Source: DASRYH01 sp035687245 (GTDB lineage Bacteria > Actinomycetota > Coriobacteriia > Anaerosomatales > PHET01). From it: 64,000 nt of DNA. Position 1 is the first letter of the stretch, and each line of letters starts with the position of its first letter. A program made the position numbers and the translations under genes. Below the pieces are notes generated by a model. The model made no database searches. It saw only the letters and a program-made list of their open reading frames with translations, and was not told the DNA's origin. Below, piece by piece: positions 44,141 through 52,341 of the stretch. The stretch is taken from NCBI GenBank assembly GCA_035687245.1, contig DASRYH010000019.1:14621-78620 (forward strand), written 5' to 3'.

Positions 44141-44914
44141 ATGCTGATGAAGCGCGTCATACCCTGTCTTGATGTGCACGAGGGCCGTGTCGTCAAAGGC
44201 GTGAACTTCGTGAACCTGCGCGATGCCGGTGACCCCGTCGAGATGGCAGCGGTCTACGACAAGGCCGGCGCCGACGAGGTCGTCTTCCTCGACATCACCG
44301 CGACCCACGAGGAGCGTCCGCTGATGCTCGAGGTGGCGCGCCGAACCGCCGAAGAGTGCTTCATCCCTTACACGGTCGGCGGCGGCATGCGCTCTTCGGC
44401 AGACATCCGCGCGATGCTTTCGGCAGGCTGCGACAAGATCTCGATGAACTCGGCGGCGGTGAGAGCCCCCGAGCTCATCACAGAGACCAGCCGAATCTAC
44501 GGCTCCCAGTGCATCGTCGTGGCGATCGACGCCCGCCGAGTGCCCGGCTCGAACCCGGCTCGTTGGGAGGTCTTCGTTTCAGGTGGCCGCACGAATACGG
44601 GGCTGGATGCCGTCGCGTGGGCCGAAGAGGCGCTGAAGCGTGGCGCCGGCGAGATCCTTCTCACGAGCATGGACTGCGACGGCGTGAAGGACGGCTACGA
44701 CATCGACCTCACCCGCGCGATCACCCGCGCCGTCGACATCCCTGTCATCGCCAGCGGCGGGGCCGGCGAGCTCGACCACTTCGCCGAAGTCATCATCGAG
44801 GCCGATGCCGATGCAGTACTGGCCGCAAGCGTCTTCCACTTCGGCGAGTTCACAGTGCGACAGGTCAAAGAACACATGGCGGCGGCGGGCATTCCCGTGC
44901 GTCTGGACTCCTAG
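44141..44914 (+). CDS. hisF: Imidazole glycerol phosphate synthase, cyclase subunit
   Basis: 257 residues. Catalytic Asp11 (PCLDVHEGRVVKG) and the Asp of LTSMDCDG are in place, with VGGGMRS and ASGGAGE phosphate loops. It cyclises PRFAR to imidazole glycerol phosphate using ammonia from HisH. ATG 44141 is 3 bases after the hisA stop; ATG 44147 is also possible. Confidence 0.96.
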   Translation: MLMKRVIPCLDVHEGRVVKGVNFVNLRDAGDPVEMAAVYDKAGADEVVFLDITATHEERPLMLEVARRTAEECFIPYTVGGGMRSSADIRAMLSAGCDKISMNSAAVRAPELITETSRIYGSQCIVVAIDARRVPGSNPARWEVFVSGGRTNTGLDAVAWAEEALKRGAGEILLTSMDCDGVKDGYDIDLTRAITRAVDIPVIASGGAGELDHFAEVIIEADADAVLAASVFHFGEFTVRQVKEHMAAAGIPVRLDS

Positions 44915-45642
44915 TGGCTCAGCGGGTGCCCGACACGACCTTCTGGGACCGCGTCTACGCCGAAGCCGGCGCAGTATGGGGCCACTTCCCAGCCATTTCG
45001 GCGGAAGAGACCTGGTGGCGTCTTCGCGCGCGCCGTGGCACGCCGCGGGTCCTTGTGGCTGGCTGCGGCTACGGACGGCACGTCGCCTTCTTCGCGCGGC
45101 GCGGCTTCGACACCAGCGGCATCGACGCTTCGCGTCCGGCCATCGAGATGGCACACGAGGCGGCCCGCGAAGACGGTCTGGAGATCGTGCTTACCTGCGC
45201 ATCGGCCACTCGTATGCCGTTTCCGAACGCCGCGTTCGACGCGGTCTACGACCACGCTCTGCTGCATCACCTCGACGCCGCAGATCGTGAGCTGGCAGTT
45301 GCCGAATACCGCCGGGTGCTTCGCCCAGAAGGCCTGCTCATAGTGAGTGCGCTCTCGGTCGAAGACCCCGACTACCATCTCGGCCCGGAGCTCGAACCGG
45401 GGACGTTCTGCGGTGCCGATGGCCGACTGGAGCACTACTTCGAGCCCGATGAGCTCGTTGCGGCGCTCGACGGCTTCCACGTGGAGTCCGTCATCCCGCT
45501 CTCAGAACCGGGCGATGACGTGCTCTCGGAACCGCGGCGCTTCCTTAGGGCAGTCGGCAGGCGAGCCTCCGACGAGGAGCTTGCCGCGCGCATGCGGCGC
45601 AAGTGGGGCAACCAGAAGCCGAGATTGCGCCGGCCGCGGTAG
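44914..45642 (+). CDS. Class I SAM-dependent methyltransferase inside the his operon
   Basis: 242 residues. Motif I VLVAGCGYG (46-54), an acidic GIDAS after strand 2 and a Methyltransf_11-like DAVYDHALLHHL core with LRPEGLLIVS are visible. The GTG at 44914 shares its G with the hisF TAG stop, so it is tightly coupled; GTG 44926 is an alternative. It is not a known histidine enzyme. It resembles thiopurine-type or general small-molecule methyltransferases; substrate unknown. Confidence 0.82.
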   Translation: MAQRVPDTTFWDRVYAEAGAVWGHFPAISAEETWWRLRARRGTPRVLVAGCGYGRHVAFFARRGFDTSGIDASRPAIEMAHEAAREDGLEIVLTCASATRMPFPNAAFDAVYDHALLHHLDAADRELAVAEYRRVLRPEGLLIVSALSVEDPDYHLGPELEPGTFCGADGRLEHYFEPDELVAALDGFHVESVIPLSEPGDDVLSEPRRFLRAVGRRASDEELAARMRRKWGNQKPRLRRPR

Positions 45643-45717
45643 GGTCTGGCAGTGCCAATATCGTCTCGTGTGGTGCAGACTGACGCTTAGACAGCAGCGA
45701 GGGAGAGAAGCGAGATC

Positions 45718-46104
45718 ATGAGCAATCGCGAGAAGGACCTGCTCGGTCCCGATGAGATGAAGTTCGACGACTCCGGCCTGATCCCGGCAGTCGTTCAAGA
45801 TGCCGAAAACGGCGACGTCCTTATGGTCGCCTACATGAACCGCGAGTCGCTCGTCGAGACGCTTGAGACGGGCAAGACGTGGTTCTGGAGCCGCAGCCGC
45901 CAGAAGTACTGGATGAAGGGCGAGAGCAGCGGCCATACCCAGGACGTCCAGGAGATCCTCTACGACTGTGACGCCGACTGCCTGCTCGTCAAAGTCATCC
46001 AGAACGGTCCGGGCGCCTGCCACACCAACGAGCGCAGCTGCTTCTACCGCCGCCTCTACCCGGATGCCGCGTCGCTCGCAAAGGGAGCTGCCGAAGATGA
46101 GTGA
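45718..46104 (+). CDS. hisI: Phosphoribosyl-AMP cyclohydrolase
   Basis: 128 residues. WSRSRQKYWMKGESSGH, the metal-binding DCDADC and CHTNERSCFYR carry the three conserved Cys and the Asp ligands. It opens the adenine ring of PR-AMP. It is not fused to hisE, but overlaps it by 8 bases. A 75-base gap from the methyltransferase precedes it. Confidence 0.96.
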   Translation: MSNREKDLLGPDEMKFDDSGLIPAVVQDAENGDVLMVAYMNRESLVETLETGKTWFWSRSRQKYWMKGESSGHTQDVQEILYDCDADCLLVKVIQNGPGACHTNERSCFYRRLYPDAASLAKGAAEDE

Positions 46105-46396
46105 GCAGAGCCGATTCGGCGAGGTAATCGACGCTTTGTGGGAGACGATCGAGGGGCGCCGTGACGCCGACCCCGAGGACTCCTACACCGCGCGTCTGCT
46201 GACCGGACACGAGGACAAGCTCCTGAAGAAGATCGGCGAAGAGGCGACCGAGGTCGTTATGGCCTCGAAGGACGCCGACGTCGACCACCTGCGCTACGAG
46301 GCCGGCGACCTCGTCTACCACCTGCTGGTAGTCCTTGCTCGCCACGGGATCACCCCCGACGACCTCGCCGAGGAGCTTGCGGCCCGCTTCAAGTAG
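46097..46396 (+). CDS. hisE: Phosphoribosyl-ATP pyrophosphatase
   Basis: 99 residues, MazG-like all-alpha fold. SYTARLL, KKIGEEATEVVMA and LRYEAGDLVYHLLVVL contain the EExxE/ExxD metal-binding residues. It removes pyrophosphate from PR-ATP. ATG 46097 is inside the hisI end, giving translational coupling. Last biosynthetic gene of the operon. Confidence 0.95.
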   Translation: MSEQSRFGEVIDALWETIEGRRDADPEDSYTARLLTGHEDKLLKKIGEEATEVVMASKDADVDHLRYEAGDLVYHLLVVLARHGITPDDLAEELAARFK

Positions 46397-46423
46397 CGCT
46401 TGCGCACGGCCGATACCAAAGGC

Positions 46424-47446
46424 ATGTCAGATTCGCCTCTATATCAGCCGCGACGAGACCGTCACGAGCCGCTGTGGGACCGCGTCGATCGCAACCGGGT
46501 CGAGCTCGCGATCTTCATCTGCGTGTTCGTGCTGGTAGCGGTAGCTGTGCTCGACGTCATGGCCACCGTCGTGCTGGGCGTCTTCGGCGTCATGGTGATG
46601 GGTTCGGTGCGTCAGAGCATCACGCTCGGACAGCTGGAGAGCGTCTTCGTCGGCTCGAGTCTGCTCTTCCTCGTTCTGTCGCTTCTGTGGGTGGGAGTCT
46701 CGCTGCGCCGTCCCGAGAAGTGGGTTGTGAAGCGCTTCGGCGCTCAGTTCGTGCCGAAGGGCGCGGAGCTGCCCACCAAGATGGCGCTCAAGGACATGGC
46801 GATCGCGGGCGGTCTGCCCATGGCGCCCGCGCTCTATCTTCTGCCGCAGTCCTCGGTGAACGCGTTCGTCTTCGCCACCGGCAGGCGTCGCGCGGTCTGC
46901 GGCGTGACTCGCGGCTTCATCGACAAGCTCTCCGTCGACGAGCAGCGCGCTGTATTCGCAAACCTCGTCGCACGCCTGATCGCCGGCGACACCTACACCG
47001 CCGCTGGCATCGCGTCGATCGTCTGGCCGATGTATGCGTGGGACGACGCGATGATGGAGGCGCGCAATGCCGAGATCGATGCCGCCTTCATAAGCGATCG
47101 CCGCAAGAAGGACACGAGCGAGGAGGCCGCGGCGCGCATCTTCTTCGGCGTCGCGTTCGCGATTCTCTCGTCGCTGTTCGAAGCGTGGCACCGCCGCAAG
47201 CAGCGCGCAGTTTCGGAGAAGGCGGATGCCGAAGGCATGCTCCTGCTCAAAGACCCGCGCTCGATGGTCTCAGCGCTCGAGCGCTGCATCGAACTCGACA
47301 ACACGGTTCCCACGGCAGGCGAGGCCTTCGCCGACCTCTTCTTCTGCTGGACGGGCCCGGCGCGCAACGACCACACCGACCCTGAGTGGCGGCGAGTGGC
47401 GCGCCTGCGCGAGGTACTTGGCGTCGAGGGCGCTCGCATCGGCTAG
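46424..47446 (+). CDS. Membrane protein of the M48/HtpX peptidase family lacking the zinc site
   Basis: 340 residues. Two hydrophobic segments (about 25-52 and 65-92) precede a region that follows M48 peptidases: KMALKDMAIAGGLPMAPALYLL, NAFVFATGRRRAVCGVTRG, then LSVDEQRAVFANLVARLIAGD where active members have HELAH. Here the five residues are NLVAR, so both His ligands and the Glu are gone; the later Glu ligand region reads VSEKAD and also looks changed. It is therefore probably a non-catalytic pseudo-peptidase. ATG 46424 is preceded by AAAGG at short spacing; a TTG at 46400 is possible. It begins within 30 bases of hisE and may ride on the his transcript. Confidence 0.75.
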   Translation: MSDSPLYQPRRDRHEPLWDRVDRNRVELAIFICVFVLVAVAVLDVMATVVLGVFGVMVMGSVRQSITLGQLESVFVGSSLLFLVLSLLWVGVSLRRPEKWVVKRFGAQFVPKGAELPTKMALKDMAIAGGLPMAPALYLLPQSSVNAFVFATGRRRAVCGVTRGFIDKLSVDEQRAVFANLVARLIAGDTYTAAGIASIVWPMYAWDDAMMEARNAEIDAAFISDRRKKDTSEEAAARIFFGVAFAILSSLFEAWHRRKQRAVSEKADAEGMLLLKDPRSMVSALERCIELDNTVPTAGEAFADLFFCWTGPARNDHTDPEWRRVARLREVLGVEGARIG

Positions 47447-47491
47447 CGCGGTAGGCAGCGTACGCGCGGGTACACCAGCAGTCGAGTCTCC

Positions 47492-47528
47492 GGCAACAAA
47501 GAAACGGGCCACCATTCGGCGACCCGTT
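47492..47528 (-). terminator. Intrinsic terminator of the zinc-ribbon gene (minus strand)
   Basis: On the minus strand AACGGGTCGCC, loop GAAT and GGTGGCCCGTT form an 11-bp stem with two G-T pairs, followed by TTCTTTGTT. It lies 27 bases after the stop at 47555. It may also end the plus-strand transcript that finishes at 47446. Confidence 0.7.
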
Positions 47529-47554
47529 CGGCAACTGCTGAGTATTCGCGATGA

Positions 47555-47701
47555 CTAGAAGGCGGGCCGCGTCATCTTGACCTGAAAGCCCGTGCCACCG
47601 CACTGCGGACACCTGATGTGGCCCTTGCCACCCGGCGACGGCGATTTGACTTCGACGTAGCGGTTGCCCTTGCAGTGCGGGCAGGTCTCCTTGCGAACCA
47701 T
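47555..47701 (-). CDS. 48-residue zinc-ribbon protein with DnaJ-type CxxC pairs
   Basis: Four cysteines at 7, 10, 31 and 34 form two CPxC knuckles (CPHC and CPQCGGTGF), the second with the Gly pattern of DnaJ/TrpRS-like zinc fingers. The ATG at 47701 follows GGAGG at 6 bases, an excellent site, so the long frame to 47803 is not the true start. The gene has its own terminator at 47492 and lies divergently upstream of the T-box promoter. Anti-TRAP (Bacillus RtpA) is also a small DnaJ-like zinc protein next to Trp genes, but this resemblance is too thin for an assignment. Confidence 0.75.
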   Translation of the reverse strand: MVRKETCPHCKGNRYVEVKSPSPGGKGHIRCPQCGGTGFQVKMTRPAF

Positions 47702-47868
47702 TTCGCGCCTCCATCGCTCCCGAGACGGTGATCGACTCAAATCATAGTTCGGCACATACATAGCCAAACTCAAGCCAACTTTTGTGTCAGTGATGCCGCT
47801 CACCGAATGGTTACAGCTGTTCAGACGGTGTTGATGACAATGTATGAAGAACGGTCACAAACCGCAGG

Positions 47869-47896
47869 TTGCACTCGCGGTTCGGGGCGGTATACA
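47869..47896 (+). promoter_or_regulatory. Promoter of the trp operon
   Basis: TTGCAC and TATACA are separated by 16 bases and lie just upstream of the first structured part of the T-box leader. The expected transcript start is about 47903, giving a leader of about 360 bases before trpE. Confidence 0.6.
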
Positions 47897-47902
47897 CTCC
47901 CG

Positions 47903-48208
47903 TGCAACCGAATAGCACGCCCATGACGGGGAAGAGTACGTCGGTACTGCAGCTATAGAGAGCCGGGGACGGTGGAAACCTGGCGCGAGGAACCGGCGGA
48001 ATGGGCCCCTGAGGCTCCGGAGCAACGGCCGTGATGGCCTACTAGTTCCGGCGGACCCCCACCGATACAAGGGGCCGGGTATAAAAGGGCGCGAAAGCGC
48101 ACAAGTACCGACAGGACTGAGTGGGCCGAATCCTCTGCGATTCGGTCAACAAGGGTGGCACCGCGAGAGAGTCTCTCGTCCCTTGGAGGACGGGAGTCTT
48201 TTTGTTTT
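47903..48208 (+). promoter_or_regulatory. T-box riboswitch, tryptophan specifier, transcriptional type
   Basis: The 14-base T-box AGGGTGGCACCGCG is at 48152-48165. The upstream Stem I carries AGAGAG and GGTGGAAACC elements, and the specifier reads GGAA-TGG-G, with the Trp codon at 48002-48004. In the T-box loop the tRNA-pairing bases are UGGC, so position N is C, pairing with a G73 discriminator, which tRNA-Trp has. AAGGG (48151-48155) can pair with CCCTT (48180-48184) as antiterminator, excluding the terminator at 48169. Uncharged tRNA-Trp should therefore allow read-through into trpE. Exact Stem II/III boundaries were not resolved. Confidence 0.93.
48169..48208 (+). terminator. T-box-controlled intrinsic terminator before trpE
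   Basis: AGTCTCTCGTCC and GGACGGGAGTCT form a stem of about 11 pairs around the loop CTTGGA, followed by TTTTTGTTTT. The 5' arm includes the bases needed for the antiterminator, so the two structures exclude each other. It ends 57 bases before the trpE start. Confidence 0.9.
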
Positions 48209-48264
48209 CCCGGACTCTGAGTGGCGGGTGAGAGAGTCGCACGCGGTGCCTGGGAAGGACAGCA

Positions 48265-49761
48265 GTGATACTGCCGAGCAGGGAAGAGTTCGTACGGCTG
48301 GCCGCCGACCACGACGTGGTTCCGGTGGCGCGCGAGGTCTACGCCGATCTCGCCACGCCAATCAGCGCCTTCATGGCGCTTGCCGAAGGTGCCGAGCATG
48401 CGTTTCTGCTCGAGAGCGTCGTCGGCGGAGAGCGTCTCGGGCGCTACAGCTTTCTGGGTGTGGGCGACCGTGCCGTCATCACCGGTCGCGGCCACGAGGT
48501 CGTCGTCGAAAACGGTGGCGTGCACGGTGAGCGTGCCGAAGACCCGCTGCGCGTCGTCTCGCGCGAGCTGGGCGCGGGCAGCGTTGCGCGCGTGCCGGGG
48601 CTACCGCTTCTGGTGGGCGGGGCCGTGGGCTACATCGGCTACGAGACGGCGACCAGCTTCGAGAAGGTCCCGCGCCACACCAATGACGAGCTGAACGTCC
48701 CGGACTTCTGCTTCATGCTGGCCGACGTCGTGGTCGCCTTCGACCATGCGCGCCGCGTGCTGCAGGTCATCGCGCCGGTGCGTCCCGGTGGAGCGCCGGA
48801 GATGGCCTACGAGGCCGCGCTCAAGCGTATCGAGACCTACCTTCGCCGAATCGATCAGGGCCCGCGCGGTGTCGAGCTGGGCGCCGTGGGCATCGAGGCC
48901 GAGGTGCCGCTTCACGAGCACACCAGCCGCGACGACTTCGAGCAGCAGGTGCGCGTCGCGCAAGAGCACATTGCCGCCGGCGACATCTTCCAAGTCGTGC
49001 TTTCGCAGCGCTTCTCCGCACCGTTCGAGGGCGATGGGCTCGACCTCTACCGTGTTCTGCGCGCTGTGAACCCGAGCCCCTACATGTTCTACGTGCGCAC
49101 CCGCGACGTGACGCTTGTGGGCTCGAGCCCCGAGCCGCTCGTGCGCGTCGAGGAAGACTCAGTGCTCACCCGTCCGCTTGCAGGAACGCGTCCGCGCGGA
49201 GCCACGGCTGCCGAAGACGGTCGACTGCGTGCCGACCTGCTTGCCGACGAGAAGGAGCGCGCCGAGCACGTCATGCTCGTCGACCTGGGTCGCAACGACA
49301 TCGGTCGAGTGGCCGCGCCGGGCACGGTGAGCGTGGACGAGCTCATGGAGGTCGAGTACTACAGCCACGTCATGCACATCGTCAGCAACGTCACGGGCAC
49401 GCTCGCCGAAGGCAAGGACGCGATCGACGCGCTTGAGGCGACCTTCCCGGCCGGTACCGTCTCCGGTGCGCCGAAGGTGCGTGCGATGGAGCTCATCGCC
49501 GAGCTCGAGCCTGCCGCACGCGGCCCGTATGCGGGTACGGTCGGCTACTTCGGCCTCGATGGAGCGATGGACATGTGCATCACGATCCGCACCGTCGTTC
49601 TGAAGGACGGGCGCGCCTACCTGCAGTCGGGCGCGGGTATCGTGGCCGACTCAGACCCTGCTCGCGAGTACGAGGAGTGCCGCCACAAGGCCGCCGCGCT
49701 GCACAAAGCGCTCGAACTGGCCGCAGGCATGCGCCTGGGCGAGGAAGGCGGTGCGCTGTGA
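48265..49761 (+). CDS. trpE: Anthranilate synthase component I
   Basis: 498 residues. LLES at 48-51 is the tryptophan-binding feedback motif; PSPYMFYVRTRD, PLAGTRPRG, AEHVMLVDLGRND and FPAGTVSGAPKVRAMELI are catalytic-domain signatures. It makes anthranilate from chorismate using ammonia from the TrpG domain encoded next. GTG 48265 follows AAGGA at 6 bases. First gene of the operon; overlaps the next by GTGA. Confidence 0.96.
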   Translation: MILPSREEFVRLAADHDVVPVAREVYADLATPISAFMALAEGAEHAFLLESVVGGERLGRYSFLGVGDRAVITGRGHEVVVENGGVHGERAEDPLRVVSRELGAGSVARVPGLPLLVGGAVGYIGYETATSFEKVPRHTNDELNVPDFCFMLADVVVAFDHARRVLQVIAPVRPGGAPEMAYEAALKRIETYLRRIDQGPRGVELGAVGIEAEVPLHEHTSRDDFEQQVRVAQEHIAAGDIFQVVLSQRFSAPFEGDGLDLYRVLRAVNPSPYMFYVRTRDVTLVGSSPEPLVRVEEDSVLTRPLAGTRPRGATAAEDGRLRADLLADEKERAEHVMLVDLGRNDIGRVAAPGTVSVDELMEVEYYSHVMHIVSNVTGTLAEGKDAIDALEATFPAGTVSGAPKVRAMELIAELEPAARGPYAGTVGYFGLDGAMDMCITIRTVVLKDGRAYLQSGAGIVADSDPAREYEECRHKAAALHKALELAAGMRLGEEGGAL

Positions 49762-51467
49762 TCCTCGTAATCGACAACTACGACAGCTTCACCTACAACC
49801 TCGTGCAGCTGCTCGCGGCGCTGGGCGCAGAGGTCGAGGTGCGCCGCAACGATGTGATCACTGCCGAAGAGGCGCTGGCGCTCGCTCCCAAGGGCATCGT
49901 CATCTCGCCGGGGCCCGGCAGGCCCGAAGACGCCGGTATCTCCCGCGATGTCATCCGGGCCGCCGCCGAGGCGCGCGTTCCTCTGCTGGGCGTATGCCTC
50001 GGCCACCAGTCGATCGCAGAGGTCTTCGGCGGGTCGGTATGCAGGGCGCCGAAAGCGATCCACGGCAAGACCGACGAGGTCAGCCACGACGGTACGGGCG
50101 TCTTCGCAGGCGTGCCGAACCCGTTCACGGCCACGCGCTATCACTCGTTATGCGTCGCCGACGATGTTGCTGCACCGCTGCACGTCAACGCGCGCACGCC
50201 GGACGGCGTGATCATGGGCCTGCAGCACGACACTCTGCCCGTCTTCGGCGTTCAGTTCCATCCAGAGAGCGTGCTCACGCCGGAGGGAACCAAGATCCTC
50301 GCGAACTTCCTCGACGTCTCGGGTGAGGTGCCGCTCTCAGGCGAAGCCAGCGGCGCGCCGGCGATCGTGTCGGCAGCGGGCGGATCGGCGCGCGCAAGCG
50401 TGGCAACAGCCGAGATCGAGACCGTCCAGCAGGGCATCGCGCGTGTCGCAAGCGGCGAGTCGCTGACCGAGGTCGAGGCGGAGCGCCTCATGGGCTCGAT
50501 CATGGACGGCGATGCCTCGGATGCGCAGATCAGCGCGCTGGTGGTGGGCATGCGCATGAAGGGAGAGACGGTCGACGAGATCGTCGGCTTCGCGCGCGCC
50601 ATGCGCGCCCGCGCCACGGCTGTCGTGCCGGTCTCCAAAGACGTCATCGATACCTGCGGCACCGGCGGCGACGGGCTGCACACCTTCAACATCTCGACCA
50701 CCACCGCATTCGTGCTGGCAGGAGCCGGTGTGCACGTCGCCAAGCACGGCAACCGTGCTGTCTCCTCCAAGGCCGGCAGCGCGGACGTACTCGAGTCCCT
50801 CGGCGTGGACATCTCGCTTTCGCCCGCCGACACGGCGCGCTGCATCGACGAAGTGGGAATCGGATTTCTCTTCGCGCAGGCGTTGCACGCGAGCATGCGT
50901 CACGCCGGTCCCACGCGTCAGCAGATCGGCATCCGCACGGTCTTCAACATCCTCGGACCGCTGACCAACCCTGCGGGCGCCAAGCGTCAGCTGCTGGGCA
51001 TCTACGACCCGCGTCTCGCTCCTGTGATCGCCGAAGTGGCCGGTCGCCTGGGCTCCGAGCGCGTGCTCGTGGTCAACGGTCACCCCGGTATGGACGAGGT
51101 CTCCGGAAGCGGTCCCACCACCGTTGCCGACTACCGCGATGGCGCCGTGAGCGTCTACGAGGTCACTCCCGAGCAGGTGGGCATCGCTCGCGGCACGCTC
51201 GCCGACATCGCTGGTGGCGACGGCACCGAGAACGCCGCCATCGTTCGGCAGATCCTGGCTGGCGAAGGCGGGCCGCGCCGCGACGTCGTGCTGCTCAACG
51301 CCGGCATGGCGCTCGTGGCGGCCGGCAAGGCCGCTGATCTCGCCGAAGGAGTCGGCCTTGCGCGCGAGAGTATCGACAGCCGCAAGGCGCTCGGCTCGCT
51401 CGACGCGCTCGTGGCGCTCTCGACCCGCTTGGCCGAGGCCGCACGCGCGAACAAGGGGGTGTCGTGA
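49758..51467 (+). CDS. trpGD: Fused anthranilate synthase glutaminase / anthranilate phosphoribosyltransferase
   Basis: 569 residues in two domains. TrpG (about 1-190) has Cys80 in GVCLGHQ and His168-Pro-Glu170 in QFHPES. A linker of about 30 residues rich in Ala, Ser and Gly (about 193-222) leads to TrpD (about 223-569), with DTCGTGGDG at about 297-305, GNRAVSSKAGSADVLE and a NILGPLTNP stretch. It supplies ammonia to TrpE and then transfers phosphoribose to anthranilate. The start is GTG 49758; the open frame continues upstream only inside trpE. Fusions of this kind are known in enterobacteria and others. Confidence 0.95.
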   Translation: MILVIDNYDSFTYNLVQLLAALGAEVEVRRNDVITAEEALALAPKGIVISPGPGRPEDAGISRDVIRAAAEARVPLLGVCLGHQSIAEVFGGSVCRAPKAIHGKTDEVSHDGTGVFAGVPNPFTATRYHSLCVADDVAAPLHVNARTPDGVIMGLQHDTLPVFGVQFHPESVLTPEGTKILANFLDVSGEVPLSGEASGAPAIVSAAGGSARASVATAEIETVQQGIARVASGESLTEVEAERLMGSIMDGDASDAQISALVVGMRMKGETVDEIVGFARAMRARATAVVPVSKDVIDTCGTGGDGLHTFNISTTTAFVLAGAGVHVAKHGNRAVSSKAGSADVLESLGVDISLSPADTARCIDEVGIGFLFAQALHASMRHAGPTRQQIGIRTVFNILGPLTNPAGAKRQLLGIYDPRLAPVIAEVAGRLGSERVLVVNGHPGMDEVSGSGPTTVADYRDGAVSVYEVTPEQVGIARGTLADIAGGDGTENAAIVRQILAGEGGPRRDVVLLNAGMALVAAGKAADLAEGVGLARESIDSRKALGSLDALVALSTRLAEAARANKGVS

Positions 51468-52267
51468 GCTTCCTTGAGGACATGGTTGCCCGCCGAAAGG
51501 CCCGCATCGCAGCCGAGTTCGGCGAGATGACCCCTGCGGACCGCGAGCGGCTTGCGTGCTGCGCGCGGCCCGTCCGCGGCTTCGCTGCCGCGCTCACCGA
51601 GCGCTCCGACGTCGCCGTGATCGCCGAGGTCAAGAAGGCGTCGCCGAGTGTAGGCCCGATCGCGCCGCACTGCGAGGCGTCGAAGCAGGCGCTGCACTAC
51701 CAAGACGGGGGAGCCGCCGCCATCAGCGTGCTCACCGAGACTGAGAGCTTCGGCGGGTCGTTCGGCGACCTGTCGGACGTGGCGGACGCGGTCGATCTAC
51801 CGGTGCTGTGTAAGGACTTCGTGGTCGACCCGGTGCAGCTGTTCGTGGCGCGCGGGCACGGCGCCGATGCGGTGCTGCTCATGGTGAGCGTGCTGGGCGA
51901 ACAGGTCGCCGAATACGTCGACATCGCAACCACCCTCGGGCTTACGCCGCTCGTCGAGGTCATCAACGGCCGCGAGCTGCAGATTGCCTACCGCGCGGGC
52001 GCGAAGGTGGTCGCGGTCAACAGCCGTGACCTGCACACACTCGAGGTGGACGGCCGAAAGGCCCGGGGAGTCGTGGCCAAGGTCGCTTCGGCAGGGCTCG
52101 TGGCTGTGGCGGCAAGCGGCGTGAAGACACGCGGCGACGTGGCGCGCGTGGCCGAGGTAGGTGCTTCGGCGGTTCTAGTGGGCGAGACGCTCATGCGCGC
52201 CGAGTTTCCCGAAGACGTTTTGGAGGTTCTGACGGGCGTCGCCAAACGCACGCCCGTGGAGTCATAG
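51464..52267 (+). CDS. trpC: Indole-3-glycerol phosphate synthase
   Basis: 267 residues, single-function TIM barrel. IAEVKKASPS (catalytic Lys), LCKDFVVDP, GADAVLLMVSVL, LVEVINGRE, VVAVNSRDLHT and AASGVKTRGDVARV are conserved elements. It closes the indole ring from CdRP. GTG 51464 overlaps the trpGD stop by GTGA. A 74-base gap follows before trpB2. Confidence 0.95.
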   Translation: MSFLEDMVARRKARIAAEFGEMTPADRERLACCARPVRGFAAALTERSDVAVIAEVKKASPSVGPIAPHCEASKQALHYQDGGAAAISVLTETESFGGSFGDLSDVADAVDLPVLCKDFVVDPVQLFVARGHGADAVLLMVSVLGEQVAEYVDIATTLGLTPLVEVINGRELQIAYRAGAKVVAVNSRDLHTLEVDGRKARGVVAKVASAGLVAVAASGVKTRGDVARVAEVGASAVLVGETLMRAEFPEDVLEVLTGVAKRTPVES

Positions 52268-52341
52268 AGATCGACAGCGGTTCCGGCTCGACCATATGGG
52301 TACGACAGTGATGATCATGAGAGAAGGAAGGGAGTACCGAC

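Noticed and set aside
47903..48208. A tRNA or other structured RNA gene
   Set aside because: The structure ends in a T-box and terminator directly before trpE and has no cloverleaf or CCA end.
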